Assembly (NCBI GenBank): GCA_040387375.1
Contig: JAZKDW010000033.1
Location: 1 to 64,000 of the forward strand
Origin: JAZKDW01 sp040387375
GTDB taxonomy: Bacteria > Pseudomonadota > Gammaproteobacteria > Burkholderiales > Burkholderiaceae_D
Length of the DNA stretch: 64,000 nucleotides
Direction: 5' to 3'
Shown piece by piece: positions 18,023 through 26,717 of the stretch (its first letter is position 1; each line of letters opens with the position of its first letter). A model generated the notes under the pieces. That model saw only the letters and a list, made by a program, of their open reading frames with translations. It searched no databases and was not told where the DNA came from. The position numbers and the translations under genes were made by a program.

Positions 18023-18594
18023 AGGAAGATATTCAGGTTTTTAGCCAGCAGCACTGCCTGGGTAATGTAGATCTCGCGGCGCGCCAGCCGCAGGCCGCCC
18101 TGCTCGTTGCGGCGCAGCAGATCCTTGCGGCGGCCGCACAGCATGTCCTCTTCGGTCTCATTACGGCCCCGGCAGGTGACAAAAACCGAATGCACGATCA
18201 GTTCGCCGGCACGCTCCGACAGTTCCACTTCGACGCCCGAAATCATGTGGCAGGTGCGGGTCGGCGGGTCTTCCGCCCAGGCGGTATCGTGCATGAAGCG
18301 GGTGACGCGCCGCCGCAGGCCGAGCATGTCATCATCGAAATGCGCCATGCGATCCGGGTCGTAGCGCAGCTTCTTGTCCTTGCGATAACGCGCCTGAATC
18401 CCGGGCATCCAGTAATGGATGTCATCGGTCATCAAACCCAGCCATTCTTCATAACGTTCCTCGTCCAGGAAACGCGCTTCGCGATACAGGAATTGTTCGA
18501 CTTCAAACACCAGCTCGCGCGACGCCGCCAGCGGGTTGAGCGGCGCATCGACCGGCTTGCGCAGGATCGAGGTCTCACCAGGAATCACAGCCAT
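18019..18594 (-). CDS. Aromatic-ring-hydroxylating dioxygenase, beta subunit
   Basis: This 191-residue small subunit of a Rieske dioxygenase is of the HcaF/BphA2 type. The segment EVEQFLYREARFLDEERYEEWLGLMTDDIHYWMPG is diagnostic. It structurally supports the alpha subunit in the alpha3beta3 enzyme. The ATG at 18594, four bases after the alpha stop and preceded by GGAAT, is preferred over an extension to 18627. Confidence 0.9.
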   Translation of the reverse strand: MAVIPGETSILRKPVDAPLNPLAASRELVFEVEQFLYREARFLDEERYEEWLGLMTDDIHYWMPGIQARYRKDKKLRYDPDRMAHFDDDMLGLRRRVTRFMHDTAWAEDPPTRTCHMISGVEVELSERAGELIVHSVFVTCRGRNETEEDMLCGRRKDLLRRNEQGGLRLARREIYITQAVLLAKNLNIFL

Positions 18595-18598
18595 ATTC

Positions 18599-19924
18599 TT
18601 ATTCCTTTCCCCGTGCGCCGCCATCATGTTCGACCGACATCAGGTCCAGCCATCGCTGATAGAACGCGCGCTGGTTGGCATCGTTAAATTTTCGCAGATG
18701 TGTGTTGCCCTTGAGCTCGTCGTGCGCGACCTCGCTGTCGATGCCAAGCCCATAATGCAGGGACTGGCGGCGCGTGACGACACCGGCATTCGTCAGGGTC
18801 GCGTTTTCCCAGTTCTCGCCATCGTCCATTTCCAGCGTACCCGACGGTGAAAAGGTGCGCATCACACCTTTGCGGTACTGCGCCTTGAGCGACTCCGGCG
18901 CATTCTTGTTGACCAGCACCCAGGTATGCAGCTCGGTCTTGTGGGCGCCCTTCGGATGCCAGGTTCGGAAGGCATTGTGCCCGGCCAGGAAAGAAAAATT
19001 CGGGAACAGGTTGGCCGAACTGATCGAGCCCACCATGCGCGAGCGCAGCTTGCCGAGCCGCGCCGCCACTTTCGCTTCATTCTCACGCAGGTAGTCGACG
19101 ATTTCCTGTTCGCCCAGCGTCATCGCGTTGCCGACCATGTCGAATGCAAACTGCCAGCCGTGGCCGTTCATGTTGGCGTGAAAGCTGCGCTCCTGGTTCG
19201 GCTTGCCGACCCCCTGCCCCAGCATCGCGATTGCACCGGAATTGTGGGTCCAGCTGGCGTGATAGGAATCGCCGGCGAAATTTTCAGCCGGGAATTTCCA
19301 GTTGCAGCGCATCTGCGATTTGATGTTGCCATCGATAAATTCAGTGCCGCCTTCATCATTGTCGAGCAGGATATCGAGATACCAGCGGTAATCGCCGAGG
19401 TAATCGTCCAGGCCGGGCGCCTGTTCGTCAAAGCTTGCGAATACCAGACCCTTGTAGCTGGCGACGCGCGCTTTATGCAGGCCCAGCGCCTTCTTGTCGA
19501 AATCGGGACAGGTTTTCTGGTAAAGGTCTTCGGCCGGCAAACCCACCAGCGCGCCGTCCGGACCGAAGGACCAGCCATGGTAGTTGCACACGAAGCGGCG
19601 TTTGTTGCCTTCCTCGGCAAAACACAGCTTGTTGCCGCGATGAGTGCATGAATTCAGGAAGACATTGATCTTGCCGGTCGCATCGCGGGCGACGATGATG
19701 CCATCCTCGCCCATGTAGGTAGTGAGGAAATCGCCGGTGTCGGGCAGCTGGCTTTCATGCGCGACAAACAGCCAGCAGCGTGCAAAAATGCGCTGCAGTT
19801 CAAGCTGGTAAATCGCATCGTCCCAAAAAATGCGGCGGCTGATGCGGCCGTTTTTTACATCGACCATTGCCTGCAGGTCGGCGACCGACGGACCGTAAGA
19901 CGGGGAATAGGCTGCGTCATTCAT
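18599..19924 (-). CDS. Aromatic-ring-hydroxylating dioxygenase, alpha subunit
   Basis: This 441-residue catalytic subunit has a Rieske [2Fe-2S] site (CTHRGNKLC...CNYHGW, i.e. CxH and CxxH, about residues 80-105) and a mononuclear iron site, DxxHxxxxH in AGDSYHASWTH. It resembles phenylpropionate/biphenyl dioxygenases, so it should cis-dihydroxylate an aromatic acid. The substrate cannot be assigned. The ATG at 19924 opens the conserved N-terminus, and an extension to 20113 lies over the ferredoxin gene. No dioxygenase reductase gene is found in the operon. Confidence 0.9.
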   Translation of the reverse strand: MNDAAYSPSYGPSVADLQAMVDVKNGRISRRIFWDDAIYQLELQRIFARCWLFVAHESQLPDTGDFLTTYMGEDGIIVARDATGKINVFLNSCTHRGNKLCFAEEGNKRRFVCNYHGWSFGPDGALVGLPAEDLYQKTCPDFDKKALGLHKARVASYKGLVFASFDEQAPGLDDYLGDYRWYLDILLDNDEGGTEFIDGNIKSQMRCNWKFPAENFAGDSYHASWTHNSGAIAMLGQGVGKPNQERSFHANMNGHGWQFAFDMVGNAMTLGEQEIVDYLRENEAKVAARLGKLRSRMVGSISSANLFPNFSFLAGHNAFRTWHPKGAHKTELHTWVLVNKNAPESLKAQYRKGVMRTFSPSGTLEMDDGENWENATLTNAGVVTRRQSLHYGLGIDSEVAHDELKGNTHLRKFNDANQRAFYQRWLDLMSVEHDGGARGKE

Positions 19925-19961
19925 GAATCGGCTTTCCTGTGGCGTTGTCATTGTTCGATGC

Positions 19962-20294
19962 TCAGGTCTTGAGCGCGGTACTGAGGTCGGCACAAACCAC
20001 ACCATCCTCGACCACCGTCGTGAAGATGCGCAGCGGTTCAGTCGCCGGAAAACATTGCGGTTCGCCGTCGCGGATATCGAAGCCGGCCGCATGGACCGGG
20101 CACGACACCTCATGTCCTTCGAGCCAGCCTTCCGTCAGCGAAGCAAGCGCATGTGTGCAGGTATCCTGCGTTGCGTAAAACCGGCCATCGACGTGATACA
20201 GCGCGATCGGTTCGATGCCGCTGATACAGATTTTCTGCATGCCGTTGTCGGGCAAGGCGGAAGCGTCGGCCAGGCGCATGAATGTCTTGCTCAT
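19962..20294 (-). CDS. Rieske [2Fe-2S] ferredoxin of the dioxygenase
   Basis: This 110-residue ferredoxin passes electrons to the alpha subunit. The cluster ligands are CTH...CPVHAAGF (CxH and CxxH). Its start overlaps the LigB-type gene stop by four bases. Its electron donor (a ferredoxin reductase) must be encoded elsewhere. Confidence 0.9.
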   Translation of the reverse strand: MSKTFMRLADASALPDNGMQKICISGIEPIALYHVDGRFYATQDTCTHALASLTEGWLEGHEVSCPVHAAGFDIRDGEPQCFPATEPLRIFTTVVEDGVVCADLSTALKT

Positions 20295-21124
20295 GCCGCC
20301 TCCCGGAATTCGGCAAAGCCAAGTCCGGTCACCCATTCCGGACCATGTTCGTAAGCGATGATTTCACCGCGGCCGCCCGGCAGGCTGCCCATCATGCACA
20401 GGAAATTGCGGATCTCCAGTGCGCCGTTGCCGCCTTCGGCCAGCACCTGCTCGTCGCTCATGGCGATCATGCTGTCCGCATCGCCACGCACGATGCAATC
20501 CAGGATATGACGATCGAAATCCGTGTTGACCTTGCCCATCTCCGGCAATCCCACCCAATGGCTGATGCCACCGGAGCCGATCACAACCACCCGCTCGTCG
20601 CCCGGCCAGGCATCGACCGCCGCGCGTATCAGCCCACCGACCTGATGCGCGCGGCGCGGCCGGATCAGCGGTGCGACGCCGCTGGCCAGGTAGACCGGGA
20701 TCACACCGCGCACCGACGCATTGGGCAGTGCGCAGACACGCGCCGGCACGCCGATTGAATGATCGACATGCAGGCTCTTCGCGACGGCCCAGTCGAAACC
20801 ATGCTCATGACCGTATCCGGCGATGTGATTTGCCAGCGGCTCGTTGTTCGGAATATCGTCCTGGCTGATGCCGGGAAAACGTTCATACGGGCCACTGACA
20901 TCACCTATGCCGATCAAGAAGCTGGGCAGGCAGCCCGGTCCGAACAGCACGTAATGATCGGCGCCCACCACGATGACCGTGGTGGCGCCCAGCTCGCCGA
21001 TGCGATCGGCTATGCGCGCATAGGCCGCCCGAACCCGGCGCTGGCCATCGGTCCACTTCGCCTCCGGCATATAAAAAATGCCTGGCTCATGCGGCAACAC
21101 AAAACCGCCGACAATTTTTCCCAT
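20291..21124 (-). CDS. LigB-family (class III) extradiol ring-cleavage dioxygenase, catalytic subunit
   Basis: This 277-residue non-haem iron enzyme opens a catechol ring next to the hydroxyls. The N-terminal VGGFVLPHEPGIF contains the first His ligand (His12), and a second conserved His region is SLHVDHSIGVP. Glu/His-rich stretches complete a LigB/MhpB fold. It lies directly after a LigA homologue, so the enzyme is probably a two-subunit type like protocatechuate 4,5-dioxygenase. Confidence 0.87.
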   Translation of the reverse strand: MGKIVGGFVLPHEPGIFYMPEAKWTDGQRRVRAAYARIADRIGELGATTVIVVGADHYVLFGPGCLPSFLIGIGDVSGPYERFPGISQDDIPNNEPLANHIAGYGHEHGFDWAVAKSLHVDHSIGVPARVCALPNASVRGVIPVYLASGVAPLIRPRRAHQVGGLIRAAVDAWPGDERVVVIGSGGISHWVGLPEMGKVNTDFDRHILDCIVRGDADSMIAMSDEQVLAEGGNGALEIRNFLCMMGSLPGGRGEIIAYEHGPEWVTGLGFAEFREAA

Positions 21125-21136
21125 CGCTATCCCTGG

Positions 21137-21400
21137 TTAATTGGTGGAAGAGTTGAGGCGCTTCAGATATTCGATGCGCGACTTGCCCGGCTCATTCATC
21201 ATCCAGAAGCCCAGGGTCAGCAACGCACTGACGCCGCGCCGCTGCAAGGCGGCGACATCGAAGGTGCGCACCATCTCGACTTCTTCCGCATCGAGTTTGT
21301 AACGTCCCAGGAAAACCGCCGCATCTTCGGCGAACGCGGTGCGCGCGGGACGCTTGACGCCGAGATCATGCAGAACCAGTTCCAGTGCGTGGGTCGTCAT
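21137..21400 (-). CDS. LigA-family small subunit of extradiol dioxygenase
   Basis: This 87-residue helical protein matches the alpha subunit of protocatechuate 4,5-dioxygenase (LALHDLG-like ELVLHDLGVKR, FLGRYKLDAEEVEMV, GVSALLTLGFWMMNE), which caps the LigB active site. The ATG at 21400 is used. It sits 12 bases before the LigB gene. Confidence 0.83.
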   Translation of the reverse strand: MTTHALELVLHDLGVKRPARTAFAEDAAVFLGRYKLDAEEVEMVRTFDVAALQRRGVSALLTLGFWMMNEPGKSRIEYLKRLNSSTN

Positions 21401-21407
21401 GTCTGTC

Positions 21408-22385
21408 TCACTGGTCCATCTTTTCGACGTTGGCGGCACGCACGATCCGACCCCAGCGCTCATTGTCGCGGCGGATGTAATCGGCAAACTCTTCCGGCTT
21501 CAGGTAACGCGACACCGCGCCGTCGGAGAACAGGCGGGCCTGTACTTCCTTGTCGTCCAGCGACTTCCTGAGCGCATCGGCGATCGCCGTCACCGCTTCG
21601 GCCGGCGTCCCTTTTGGCGCCGACAGGCCAAACCAGGAAATGGCCACGACTTCGGGCACGCCATTTTCCGTAAAGCTCGGAATCGTCGGGGCGGAAGGCG
21701 AGCGTGCGGTCGAGGTCACCGCATAACCGCGGAGGCCGCCGTTGGCAATGTGCGGCAAGGTCCCCGGCAGGCTGCCGAAGTACAGGCTGGTCACACCGCC
21801 GAGCGTATCGACGATAGCCGGCGCTTCACCACGATAGGGCACATCGCGAAACTTGACGCCGATGGCATTGAAGAACATCGCCGCAGTGAGATGGGAAAAG
21901 CCGCCTTTGCCTGTGGTCGCCACTGCAGGGCCATCCTTGTCGGCCTTTAACATGGCGACCAGCTCGCTCAGGTTTTTCGCCGGCAGAGTGGGCTTGGACA
22001 CCAGCACGATCGGCGCTTCGGCGATGAAACCGATCGGCACGAACTCGTCGAGCCGGTAGGGCAGCTTGCTATATAGGTGCGGATTGACGGCGAACGAGGT
22101 CGCGGTGGCCAGCAGGATGGTGTAACCGTCGTTAGGCGCCTTGGCGACGGCATCAACGCCGACGATGGTCGCCGCGCCACCCTTGTTGTCGACCACGACT
22201 GGCTGGCCAAGGATGGTGCTCAGGTTTTTTGCAATCAGGCGTGCCAGCACATCCGTGGTGCCGCCGGCCGGAAACGGCACAACCAGCCGGATTGGCTTGT
22301 CCGGATATTTCGCGTGCGCGGCCAACGGCAGCATGGCCGCCATGAGCACCAATATCGCCATAGCCTTTTTCGGTTTTACGTTCAT
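21408..22385 (-). CDS. Bug/TctC-type periplasmic solute-binding protein
   Basis: This 325-residue tripartite-tricarboxylate-transporter receptor homologue has a signal peptide (MAILVLMAAMLPLAAHA) and the family start YPDKPIRLVVPFPAGGTTDVLAR. It also has VDNKGGAATIVG and PNDGYT. It should bind the carboxylate substrate of this operon in the periplasm. No TctA/TctB membrane genes are adjacent, which is common for orphan Bug proteins in Burkholderiales. Confidence 0.9.
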   Translation of the reverse strand: MNVKPKKAMAILVLMAAMLPLAAHAKYPDKPIRLVVPFPAGGTTDVLARLIAKNLSTILGQPVVVDNKGGAATIVGVDAVAKAPNDGYTILLATATSFAVNPHLYSKLPYRLDEFVPIGFIAEAPIVLVSKPTLPAKNLSELVAMLKADKDGPAVATTGKGGFSHLTAAMFFNAIGVKFRDVPYRGEAPAIVDTLGGVTSLYFGSLPGTLPHIANGGLRGYAVTSTARSPSAPTIPSFTENGVPEVVAISWFGLSAPKGTPAEAVTAIADALRKSLDDKEVQARLFSDGAVSRYLKPEEFADYIRRDNERWGRIVRAANVEKMDQ

Positions 22386-22423
22386 TGCCGTCTCCTCGTT
22401 GTATTTGAAATTCCGCCGTACCG

Positions 22424-23986
22424 TCAGATCTGCCTGCTGCGCCCAACCCAGAATGTGTCACGCAGTTTTCTCTTCATCAGCTTGCCGTTATCGTCACGCG
22501 GCAATTCCTGCACGAACATGAATACGCGCGGCACCTTGAAGTTCGCCAAGCGCGCGCGCAGAAATGCCGCCAGTTCCGCTTCCACCAGCATCTCCCCTTC
22601 CCGGGCCAACACCAGGGCGGCGACTTTTTCACCGAACTCATCATCGGGTATGCCGATTACCGCGCTGTCGGCGACACCCGGATGCAATGCCAGCGCACAT
22701 TCGATTTCCGCCGGATAGATGTTCACGCCGCCCGATATCACCATGTCCTTCTTGCGATCGACCAGGTACAGGTAACCGTCTTCATCGAGATAACCGACAT
22801 CGCCATTGGTGATCATGCCGTCGCGCTCGATTTTGGCGCGTTCTTCCGGCGCGTTCTGATACGTGAACTGGGGCACCACCGCGAGTGTTGCGTAGATTTC
22901 GCCGACTTCGCCGGCGCCGAGAATCTTGCCGTCATCGTTGTAGATACGCACTTCGCGTCCTGGCCACGCCTTGCCGACGGTGCCCGGGCGTTGCAGCCAT
23001 TCCTGCGAGCTACTGCGCGTGATCATGCCCATCTCCGTGGCGCCGTAGTATTCGTAAATCACTTCCCCCCACCAGTCGATCATCGCCCGCTTCACTTCGG
23101 GCGGACAGGGCGCGGCGCCATGGACAACAAACTCGATCGAGCTCAGGTCGTAACGCGAGCGGACCTCCGCGGGCAGGCGCAGCAGGCGAATGAACATCGT
23201 CGGCACCAGATGCATGTGTGTGATGCGTTCAGCTTCAATCGTGCGCAGCAAGTCTTCCGCTTCGAAGCGCGGCATCAGGGAAATGCTGCCGCCGGAGCGC
23301 AGCACGGCCTTGGCGTAGACATTGGGTGCGCTGTGGTACATCGGGCCCGCCATGACGGTGCTGACGCCGGGATGCAAACCCCACCATTCTTCAGTCAGCC
23401 TGCCGAAGCGCGCGCCCTGCTCCCCGTGCAGCGGCTCCCTCCTGACACCCTTGGGGCGCCCGGTCGTGCCACTGGTATAAATCACGCTGCCGCGGGTGCC
23501 GGCCGGCGCGGTGCTGGTAAAGGGGTCGTGCGCTGCAAGCAGGACTTCATAATCTTCATCGCCCGGCAATACGCGGCAATCGGGCTCGGGAATGGAATAG
23601 GCACGGGCGATTTCCGGCGGCGTCGCCACCGACACCAGCCGTGTATGAGGAGGAACATGCGCGCGTATTTCATCGATCATGTCGGCATGCACCAATAGCG
23701 CGGTGACATGCGAGTCGTTCAGGATGAAACCCACCTCATCACCCTTCTGATGCCAGTTGATCGGCACGGCATAGACGCCTAGCAGGGCGGTCGCAACCAG
23801 GCCTTCAAGGAAGCCGAAGTCATTGCGCATCATGATGGCAACACAATCATTTTCCCTGACGCCGCCAGCGGCAAGCGCAGCAGCGAGACGAGCACCGCGT
23901 TGCTCCAGCACTTCAATAGGCACGCGCTTCTCACCCTGGACTGCGTATCCCCTGGCATGCGCCTCGGGGGCCGTTGCGTTGACCAT
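22424..23986 (-). CDS. AMP-forming acyl-CoA synthetase/ligase
   Basis: This 520-residue ANL-superfamily enzyme has YTSGTTGRPKGV (phosphate loop), YGATEMG, and the C-terminal VDRKKDMVISGGVNIYPAEIE hinge with a conserved catalytic Lys region (ELPRDDNGKLMKRKL). It would activate a carboxylic acid to a CoA thioester. It is the first gene of the operon, immediately behind the palindromic operator and promoter at 24005-24058, with AGGAG before the ATG. Whether it acts before or after ring cleavage is unclear. Confidence 0.88.
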   Translation of the reverse strand: MVNATAPEAHARGYAVQGEKRVPIEVLEQRGARLAAALAAGGVRENDCVAIMMRNDFGFLEGLVATALLGVYAVPINWHQKGDEVGFILNDSHVTALLVHADMIDEIRAHVPPHTRLVSVATPPEIARAYSIPEPDCRVLPGDEDYEVLLAAHDPFTSTAPAGTRGSVIYTSGTTGRPKGVRREPLHGEQGARFGRLTEEWWGLHPGVSTVMAGPMYHSAPNVYAKAVLRSGGSISLMPRFEAEDLLRTIEAERITHMHLVPTMFIRLLRLPAEVRSRYDLSSIEFVVHGAAPCPPEVKRAMIDWWGEVIYEYYGATEMGMITRSSSQEWLQRPGTVGKAWPGREVRIYNDDGKILGAGEVGEIYATLAVVPQFTYQNAPEERAKIERDGMITNGDVGYLDEDGYLYLVDRKKDMVISGGVNIYPAEIECALALHPGVADSAVIGIPDDEFGEKVAALVLAREGEMLVEAELAAFLRARLANFKVPRVFMFVQELPRDDNGKLMKRKLRDTFWVGRSRQI

Positions 23987-24004
23987 TCAGAGCTCTCCTG
24001 ATAT

Positions 24005-24028
24005 CCACCATACCGTGTAGTATGGTGG
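24005..24028. promoter_or_regulatory. Operator 1, palindrome before the meta-cleavage operon
   Basis: CCACCATAC and GTATGGTGG (9-bp arms) flank a 6-base spacer. The inner 18 bases match the second palindrome at 24932-24949 with a single difference in the spacer (consensus CCATACCGTRTAGTATGG). It covers the predicted start point of the operon's promoter, which fits repression by the neighbouring TetR-type protein. Confidence 0.75.
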
Positions 24029-24029
24029 T

Positions 24030-24058
24030 AAGGTAGCTCACGTTAGAAAAGGAGTCAA
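24030..24058 (-). promoter_or_regulatory. Predicted promoter of the meta-cleavage operon
   Basis: On the minus strand, TTGACT (24058-24053) and TACCTT (24035-24030) are separated by 17 bases. Transcription would start near 24023, inside operator 1. Confidence 0.55.
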
Positions 24059-24112
24059 ACGATTTCTTTTTGGTGGGAAAGGCGCAGGCAATTCGATATC
24101 GCCATGGATCGA

Positions 24113-24142
24113 GCACGGGCACAGCTACTGCTGTGACCGTGC
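24113..24142. repeat. Hairpin between tetR and the operon promoter
   Basis: GCACGGGCACAG and CTGTGACCGTGC form an imperfect 12-bp stem around CTACTG. It lies 48 bases after the tetR stop on the minus strand. There is no T tract, so it may be a processing or Rho-assisted end rather than a clear terminator. Confidence 0.4.
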
Positions 24143-24189
24143 ATGAAAGTTGAAAAGAAAGTCGGCTGGTGGATTGATGCCTGGCAGGT

Positions 24190-24804
24190 TTACTCGCGCG
24201 ACCCGCTGAAAAAAACCTGGTCCAGCGCGGCTTCGCGCATCGCGAGTTTTTGCGCCTCGGTGAAAGCGAAGTTCATCCGCAATCCGGCGGAAAAACTGTA
24301 GTGCATGCAGGCGAGGAGTTCAGGATCGATGGCCGATCCGATTTCCGTGTAAAGCGCGGTGAGATAGGAAATGCGCTGGCGGTCGACGCCGGCCACCGTC
24401 TTGCGCACCTTGCCGCTTGCCCGAGCCCAGGTACGCACCGCCAGTTCAATCGCGCCGCCGAATTCGTCAATGGAGGAATTGGTGCCGATGAAGGCCAGCT
24501 TGCGGATCTTGTCCTTGGCCGAACTGCCACTGGCTTCGATGATTTCGATCACGCGTTGCGTCGCATGGCTTTTCCATTCTTCCAGTAGCTCATCGAGCAA
24601 CTCCTCGCGCGATGAAAAATGCCAATAGAAACTGCCTTTGGTGACACCCAGCACAGCGGCCAGCGGCGCCACCAGCACCGCATCCGGGCCGGAAGTCGCC
24701 AGCGCCCTGAGCCCGGCCTTGATCCAGTCCGCACGTTGCAGCATCACCTTGGGCGCTGCGGGCGCTGCCTTTTTCCTGGCAGCCGGCTTTACTTTCTGTT
24801 CCAT
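24190..24804 (-). CDS. TetR-family transcriptional regulator
   Basis: This 204-residue repressor-type protein has a Lys/Ala-rich N-terminal tail, then the helix-turn-helix AVLVAPLAAVLGVTKGSFYWHFSSREELLDELL (about residues 40-73), and an all-helical ligand domain. It sits between two copies of one palindrome. One is before the acyl-CoA ligase operon and one is before the divergent nitronate-monooxygenase gene, so it probably controls both and itself. The inducer may be the CoA thioester or the aromatic acid. Confidence 0.88.
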   Translation of the reverse strand: MEQKVKPAARKKAAPAAPKVMLQRADWIKAGLRALATSGPDAVLVAPLAAVLGVTKGSFYWHFSSREELLDELLEEWKSHATQRVIEIIEASGSSAKDKIRKLAFIGTNSSIDEFGGAIELAVRTWARASGKVRKTVAGVDRQRISYLTALYTEIGSAIDPELLACMHYSFSAGLRMNFAFTEAQKLAMREAALDQVFFSGSRE

Positions 24805-24931
24805 AAATCCTTAAAGATATCGATGGTCTCGTGGCGCATTGTGCAGTATTTTTTTCGACTTTTCTAGCGTCCGCAGCGGCCGGAGGCGCGCAGCAGACAT
24901 CTTGCGCTATTGCATTCCGCGGATTGCCACA

Positions 24932-24949
24932 CCATACTATACGGTATGG
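24932..24949. promoter_or_regulatory. Operator 2, palindrome between tetR and the NMO gene
   Basis: CCATAC-TATACG-GTATGG is the reverse complement of the core of operator 1 with one spacer change. It overlaps an in-frame ATG at 24946, which makes the later ATG at 24985 the likelier start of the downstream gene. A -10-like TACTAT (24935-24940) lies inside it. Confidence 0.75.
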
Positions 24950-24984
24950 AAAGCACTACACAGGTGACGACAAGAAAGGCTGGC

Positions 24985-25992
24985 ATGGAATCATTATCGC
25001 TGAAGCAGCAATTACGTTTGCCCTTGTTCGGTTCACCAATGTTCCTGGTATCGTCAAAAGAGCTGGTCGCCGAGCAATGCAAGGCTGGCATTGTGGGCGC
25101 CTTCCCATCGCTGAATGCGCGCCCGGAAGAAGACCTGGTGAAGTGGCTGGCATTCATAGATGATGAAATCGCTGCCTGGAATGTGCTGCATCCCGACCGG
25201 CCTGCCGCGCCTTATGCCGTGAACCTGATCGTCCATCCCAGCAATCCACGCCTGCAGCACGATCTGGAGGTGATCGCGCGGCATGCAGTGCCGATCATTA
25301 TCACCAGCTTGAACGAACCCGGAAAAGTGGTCGAAAAAGTGCATGCGTACGGCGGCATGGTGTTTCATGATGTCTCGACGGTGCGCCATGCAAAAAAGGC
25401 GCTGGCCGCCGGCGTCGACGGCCTGGTGCTGGTGTGCGCCGGCGCCGGCGGGCATACCGGCACGCTCAATCCGCTGGCGTTCATCGCCGAGGTGCGGGCG
25501 TTTTTTGACGGGCCGATCGTACTGTCCGGCTGCGTCACCAATGGCCGCCAGATCCTCGCCGCCGAAGCAATGGGCGCGGATTATGCGTATATGGGCACAC
25601 GCTTCATTGCCTCCGCCGAAGCCAACGCACCCGGCGAATACAAGCAGATGATCCTGGCATCGTCGGCGGCCGACATTGTCCGCTCATCGGCGGTCACCGG
25701 GCTTCCGGCAAATTATCTTGCGAAAAGTTTTGAAGCGGTCGGCGTGGATCCGGCAACGCTGCCTGAACGCAGCACATCTTCTTTTTCCTTCGGATCGCGC
25801 GATGATGGGTCGCAGGTAAAGGCATGGCGCGATATCTGGAGCGCCGGTCAGGGAGTCGGCAGCATTCACGATATCGGACCGGTGCGCGTTCTGGTCGATC
25901 GACTGTTTCTCGAGTACCAGCAGGCGGTCGGGGACATGCAGCAGCGCATAGCGCAGCGAGAGCTGACGGCGCCGGTCCGCTCCACGCAGTGA
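24985..25992 (+). CDS. Nitronate monooxygenase / 2-nitropropane dioxygenase family flavoprotein
   Basis: This 335-residue TIM-barrel FMN protein has LFGSPMFLVSSKELVAEQCKAG at the start, CAGAGGHTGTLNP with the catalytic-type His, and the FMN phosphate site PIVLSGCVTNGRQILAAEAMGADYAYMGTRF. Members oxidise alkyl nitronates, but many relatives act as enoyl reductases of unknown substrate. The ATG at 24985 is preferred over 24946 and 24910 because the palindromic operator covers 24932-24949. Divergent from tetR. Confidence 0.85.
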   Translation: MESLSLKQQLRLPLFGSPMFLVSSKELVAEQCKAGIVGAFPSLNARPEEDLVKWLAFIDDEIAAWNVLHPDRPAAPYAVNLIVHPSNPRLQHDLEVIARHAVPIIITSLNEPGKVVEKVHAYGGMVFHDVSTVRHAKKALAAGVDGLVLVCAGAGGHTGTLNPLAFIAEVRAFFDGPIVLSGCVTNGRQILAAEAMGADYAYMGTRFIASAEANAPGEYKQMILASSAADIVRSSAVTGLPANYLAKSFEAVGVDPATLPERSTSSFSFGSRDDGSQVKAWRDIWSAGQGVGSIHDIGPVRVLVDRLFLEYQQAVGDMQQRIAQRELTAPVRSTQ

Positions 25993-26027
25993 CCGGCCAC
26001 TACACTACTTGCGCCACCTTGCGACAG

Positions 26028-26612
26028 TCAGAACTTGTAACGCATGCCAAGCGACCACATGCTAGCTTTCGATCCCGACTCGTCCGTCTTGCCGAAGTCA
26101 TCGTATTCCACTGTCATCGCAATGTTTTTCGTGAAGTGATACGCAGCGCCTACGCCGAACATGACCCCGGAATGGTCATCTTTTCCCGAAAACGACGCGA
26201 AAGATCCGACAGACGCGTTCACTTTGGATTTGTTGCTGGTAATGCCAAGCTTGCCGAATAACGAAAATTGATCGCTTACCGGAACGGTTCCCGTGCCGGC
26301 AAGGTAAAACGCAGACGTTTTATAGTCGAGGGCCACATCGACGCCCGTGTGATAAATATTGTTGATTTTGCCCAGATCCGCATAGCCAAGCTCCACTCCC
26401 CAGTTCCTGGTAAATTCGTAACCGCCATACACCTTGAATGCGGTCGCCGTAGTTTCACGGGTTACCGAAGTAGATAGGGCGACGAGAGCGGAATCAGCCA
26501 GCTTCACTTTTCCTTGGCCAATATTGCCACCAATGTGGAAACCCTCCGCATGGACGGCAAACGGCACGGCCAATGCGGTGCCAAGCAGTGTAACGAACAA
26601 AGCTTTTTTCAT
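26028..26612 (-). CDS. Small outer-membrane beta-barrel protein
   Basis: This 194-residue protein has a signal peptide (MKKALFVTLLGTALAVPFAVHA) and alternating hydrophobic strands. It has OMP_b-brl hallmarks such as VYGGYEFTRNWGVELGYADLG and VGAAYHFTKNIAMTVEYDDFG, and ends in ...MRYKF with the C-terminal Phe needed for barrel assembly. The size suggests an eight-stranded OmpA-like or OmpW-like barrel without a peptidoglycan domain. The function is unknown. The surrounding sequence is AT-richer than average. Confidence 0.83.
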   Translation of the reverse strand: MKKALFVTLLGTALAVPFAVHAEGFHIGGNIGQGKVKLADSALVALSTSVTRETTATAFKVYGGYEFTRNWGVELGYADLGKINNIYHTGVDVALDYKTSAFYLAGTGTVPVSDQFSLFGKLGITSNKSKVNASVGSFASFSGKDDHSGVMFGVGAAYHFTKNIAMTVEYDDFGKTDESGSKASMWSLGMRYKF

Positions 26613-26681
26613 TGTTTCCCCCCTGGATTAATAAACGGTGCGTGACCAAACGAGACGATATTTATTTGGCGCAACATTTGA

Positions 26682-26710
26682 AATGTAGTTCAGGGGAATC
26701 ACTTTCGCAA
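26682..26710 (-). promoter_or_regulatory. Predicted promoter of the outer-membrane protein gene
   Basis: On the minus strand, TTGCGA (26710-26705) and TACATT (26687-26682) are separated by 17 bases, about 70 bases before the ATG. Confidence 0.45.
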
Positions 26711-26717
26711 CTTCTTG

